From Pseudomonadota bacterium (GTDB lineage Bacteria > Pseudomonadota > Gammaproteobacteria > Xanthomonadales > Xanthomonadaceae), in assembly GCA_023444765.1 (NCBI GenBank), contig JAEXLY010000253.1, positions 1-26,264 of the forward strand: a stretch of DNA of 26,264 nucleotides, read 5' to 3'. The notes below the pieces were generated by a model, which had not been told where the DNA came from, searched no databases, and worked only from the letters and a program-made list of their open reading frames with translations. Below are positions 26,233 to 26,264 of the stretch, piece after piece. Each line of letters starts with the position of its first letter. Position 1 is the stretch's first letter. The position numbers and the translations under genes were made by a program.

Positions 26233-26264
26233 TGGGTTGCGGGCGCTGTCGGGGCGCGCGGCTT

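Overview
The window is a GC-rich chromosomal segment whose gene content points to the Xanthomonadaceae/Lysobacteraceae (Lysobacter, Luteimonas, Xanthomonas or a relative). The evidence is a pyrophosphate-type phosphofructokinase next to adk, an ilvC-G-M...ilvA-leuA-leuB cluster behind a branched-chain amino acid leader peptide, and E. coli-class ilvD transcribed divergently from it. Genus and species cannot be fixed from sequence alone. Coding regions fill almost the whole window and no gap between genes exceeds 300 bases. No tRNA, rRNA, CRISPR array, transposase or integrase was seen.

Layout: (1) 1-415, 5' part of adk (minus strand), divergent from pfp (542-1801, PPi-dependent 6-phosphofructokinase). 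(2) 1802-4096, an island of visibly lower GC holding a secreted hypothetical gene that appears frameshifted (1887-2477 plus displaced 3' part 2450-2767), a hairpin repeat and a second envelope-associated hypothetical gene (2926-3900). It lies against the 3' end of ilvD. (3) 4097-17752, a near-complete branched-chain amino acid locus: ilvD (minus), a divergent regulatory region, a leader peptide with attenuator, then ilvC-ilvG-ilvM-ilvE-ilvA-leuA-leuB (plus), followed by gdhA. Convergent to gdhA are leuD and leuC (minus), and a LysR-type regulator (plus) diverges from leuC. (4) 18906-24019, an RND efflux adaptor/permease pair (minus) with a divergent TetR regulator (plus). (5) 24156-26182, a divergent isoaspartyl-methyltransferase-like gene and a TolC-type outer membrane channel (plus).

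Functionally, IlvA makes 2-oxobutyrate from threonine. IlvGM condenses pyruvate with pyruvate or 2-oxobutyrate, IlvC and IlvD carry the products to the 2-oxo acids, and IlvE transaminates them. LeuA, LeuCD and LeuB extend 2-oxoisovalerate to the leucine precursor. GdhA can regenerate the glutamate that IlvE consumes. Every step from threonine/pyruvate to isoleucine, valine and leucine is encoded here. The ilvC operon is very probably controlled by ribosome-mediated attenuation: the leader peptide has eight consecutive Ile/Leu/Val/Thr codons, and I can draw mutually exclusive protector, antiterminator and terminator helices. The RND pair, TetR and TolC channel form a likely envelope efflux module, though TolC may serve several pumps.

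The observations most worth a second look are the attenuator with an apparently leaderless leader peptide, a perfect dyad over the shared ilvD/ilvC promoter region, the low-GC island at the ilvD 3' end (the known integron locus in Xanthomonas), and a palindromic intergenic-type repeat that appears to have been absorbed in frame into the RND permease. I found no convincing wholly new system; most of the window is orderly metabolism and efflux.
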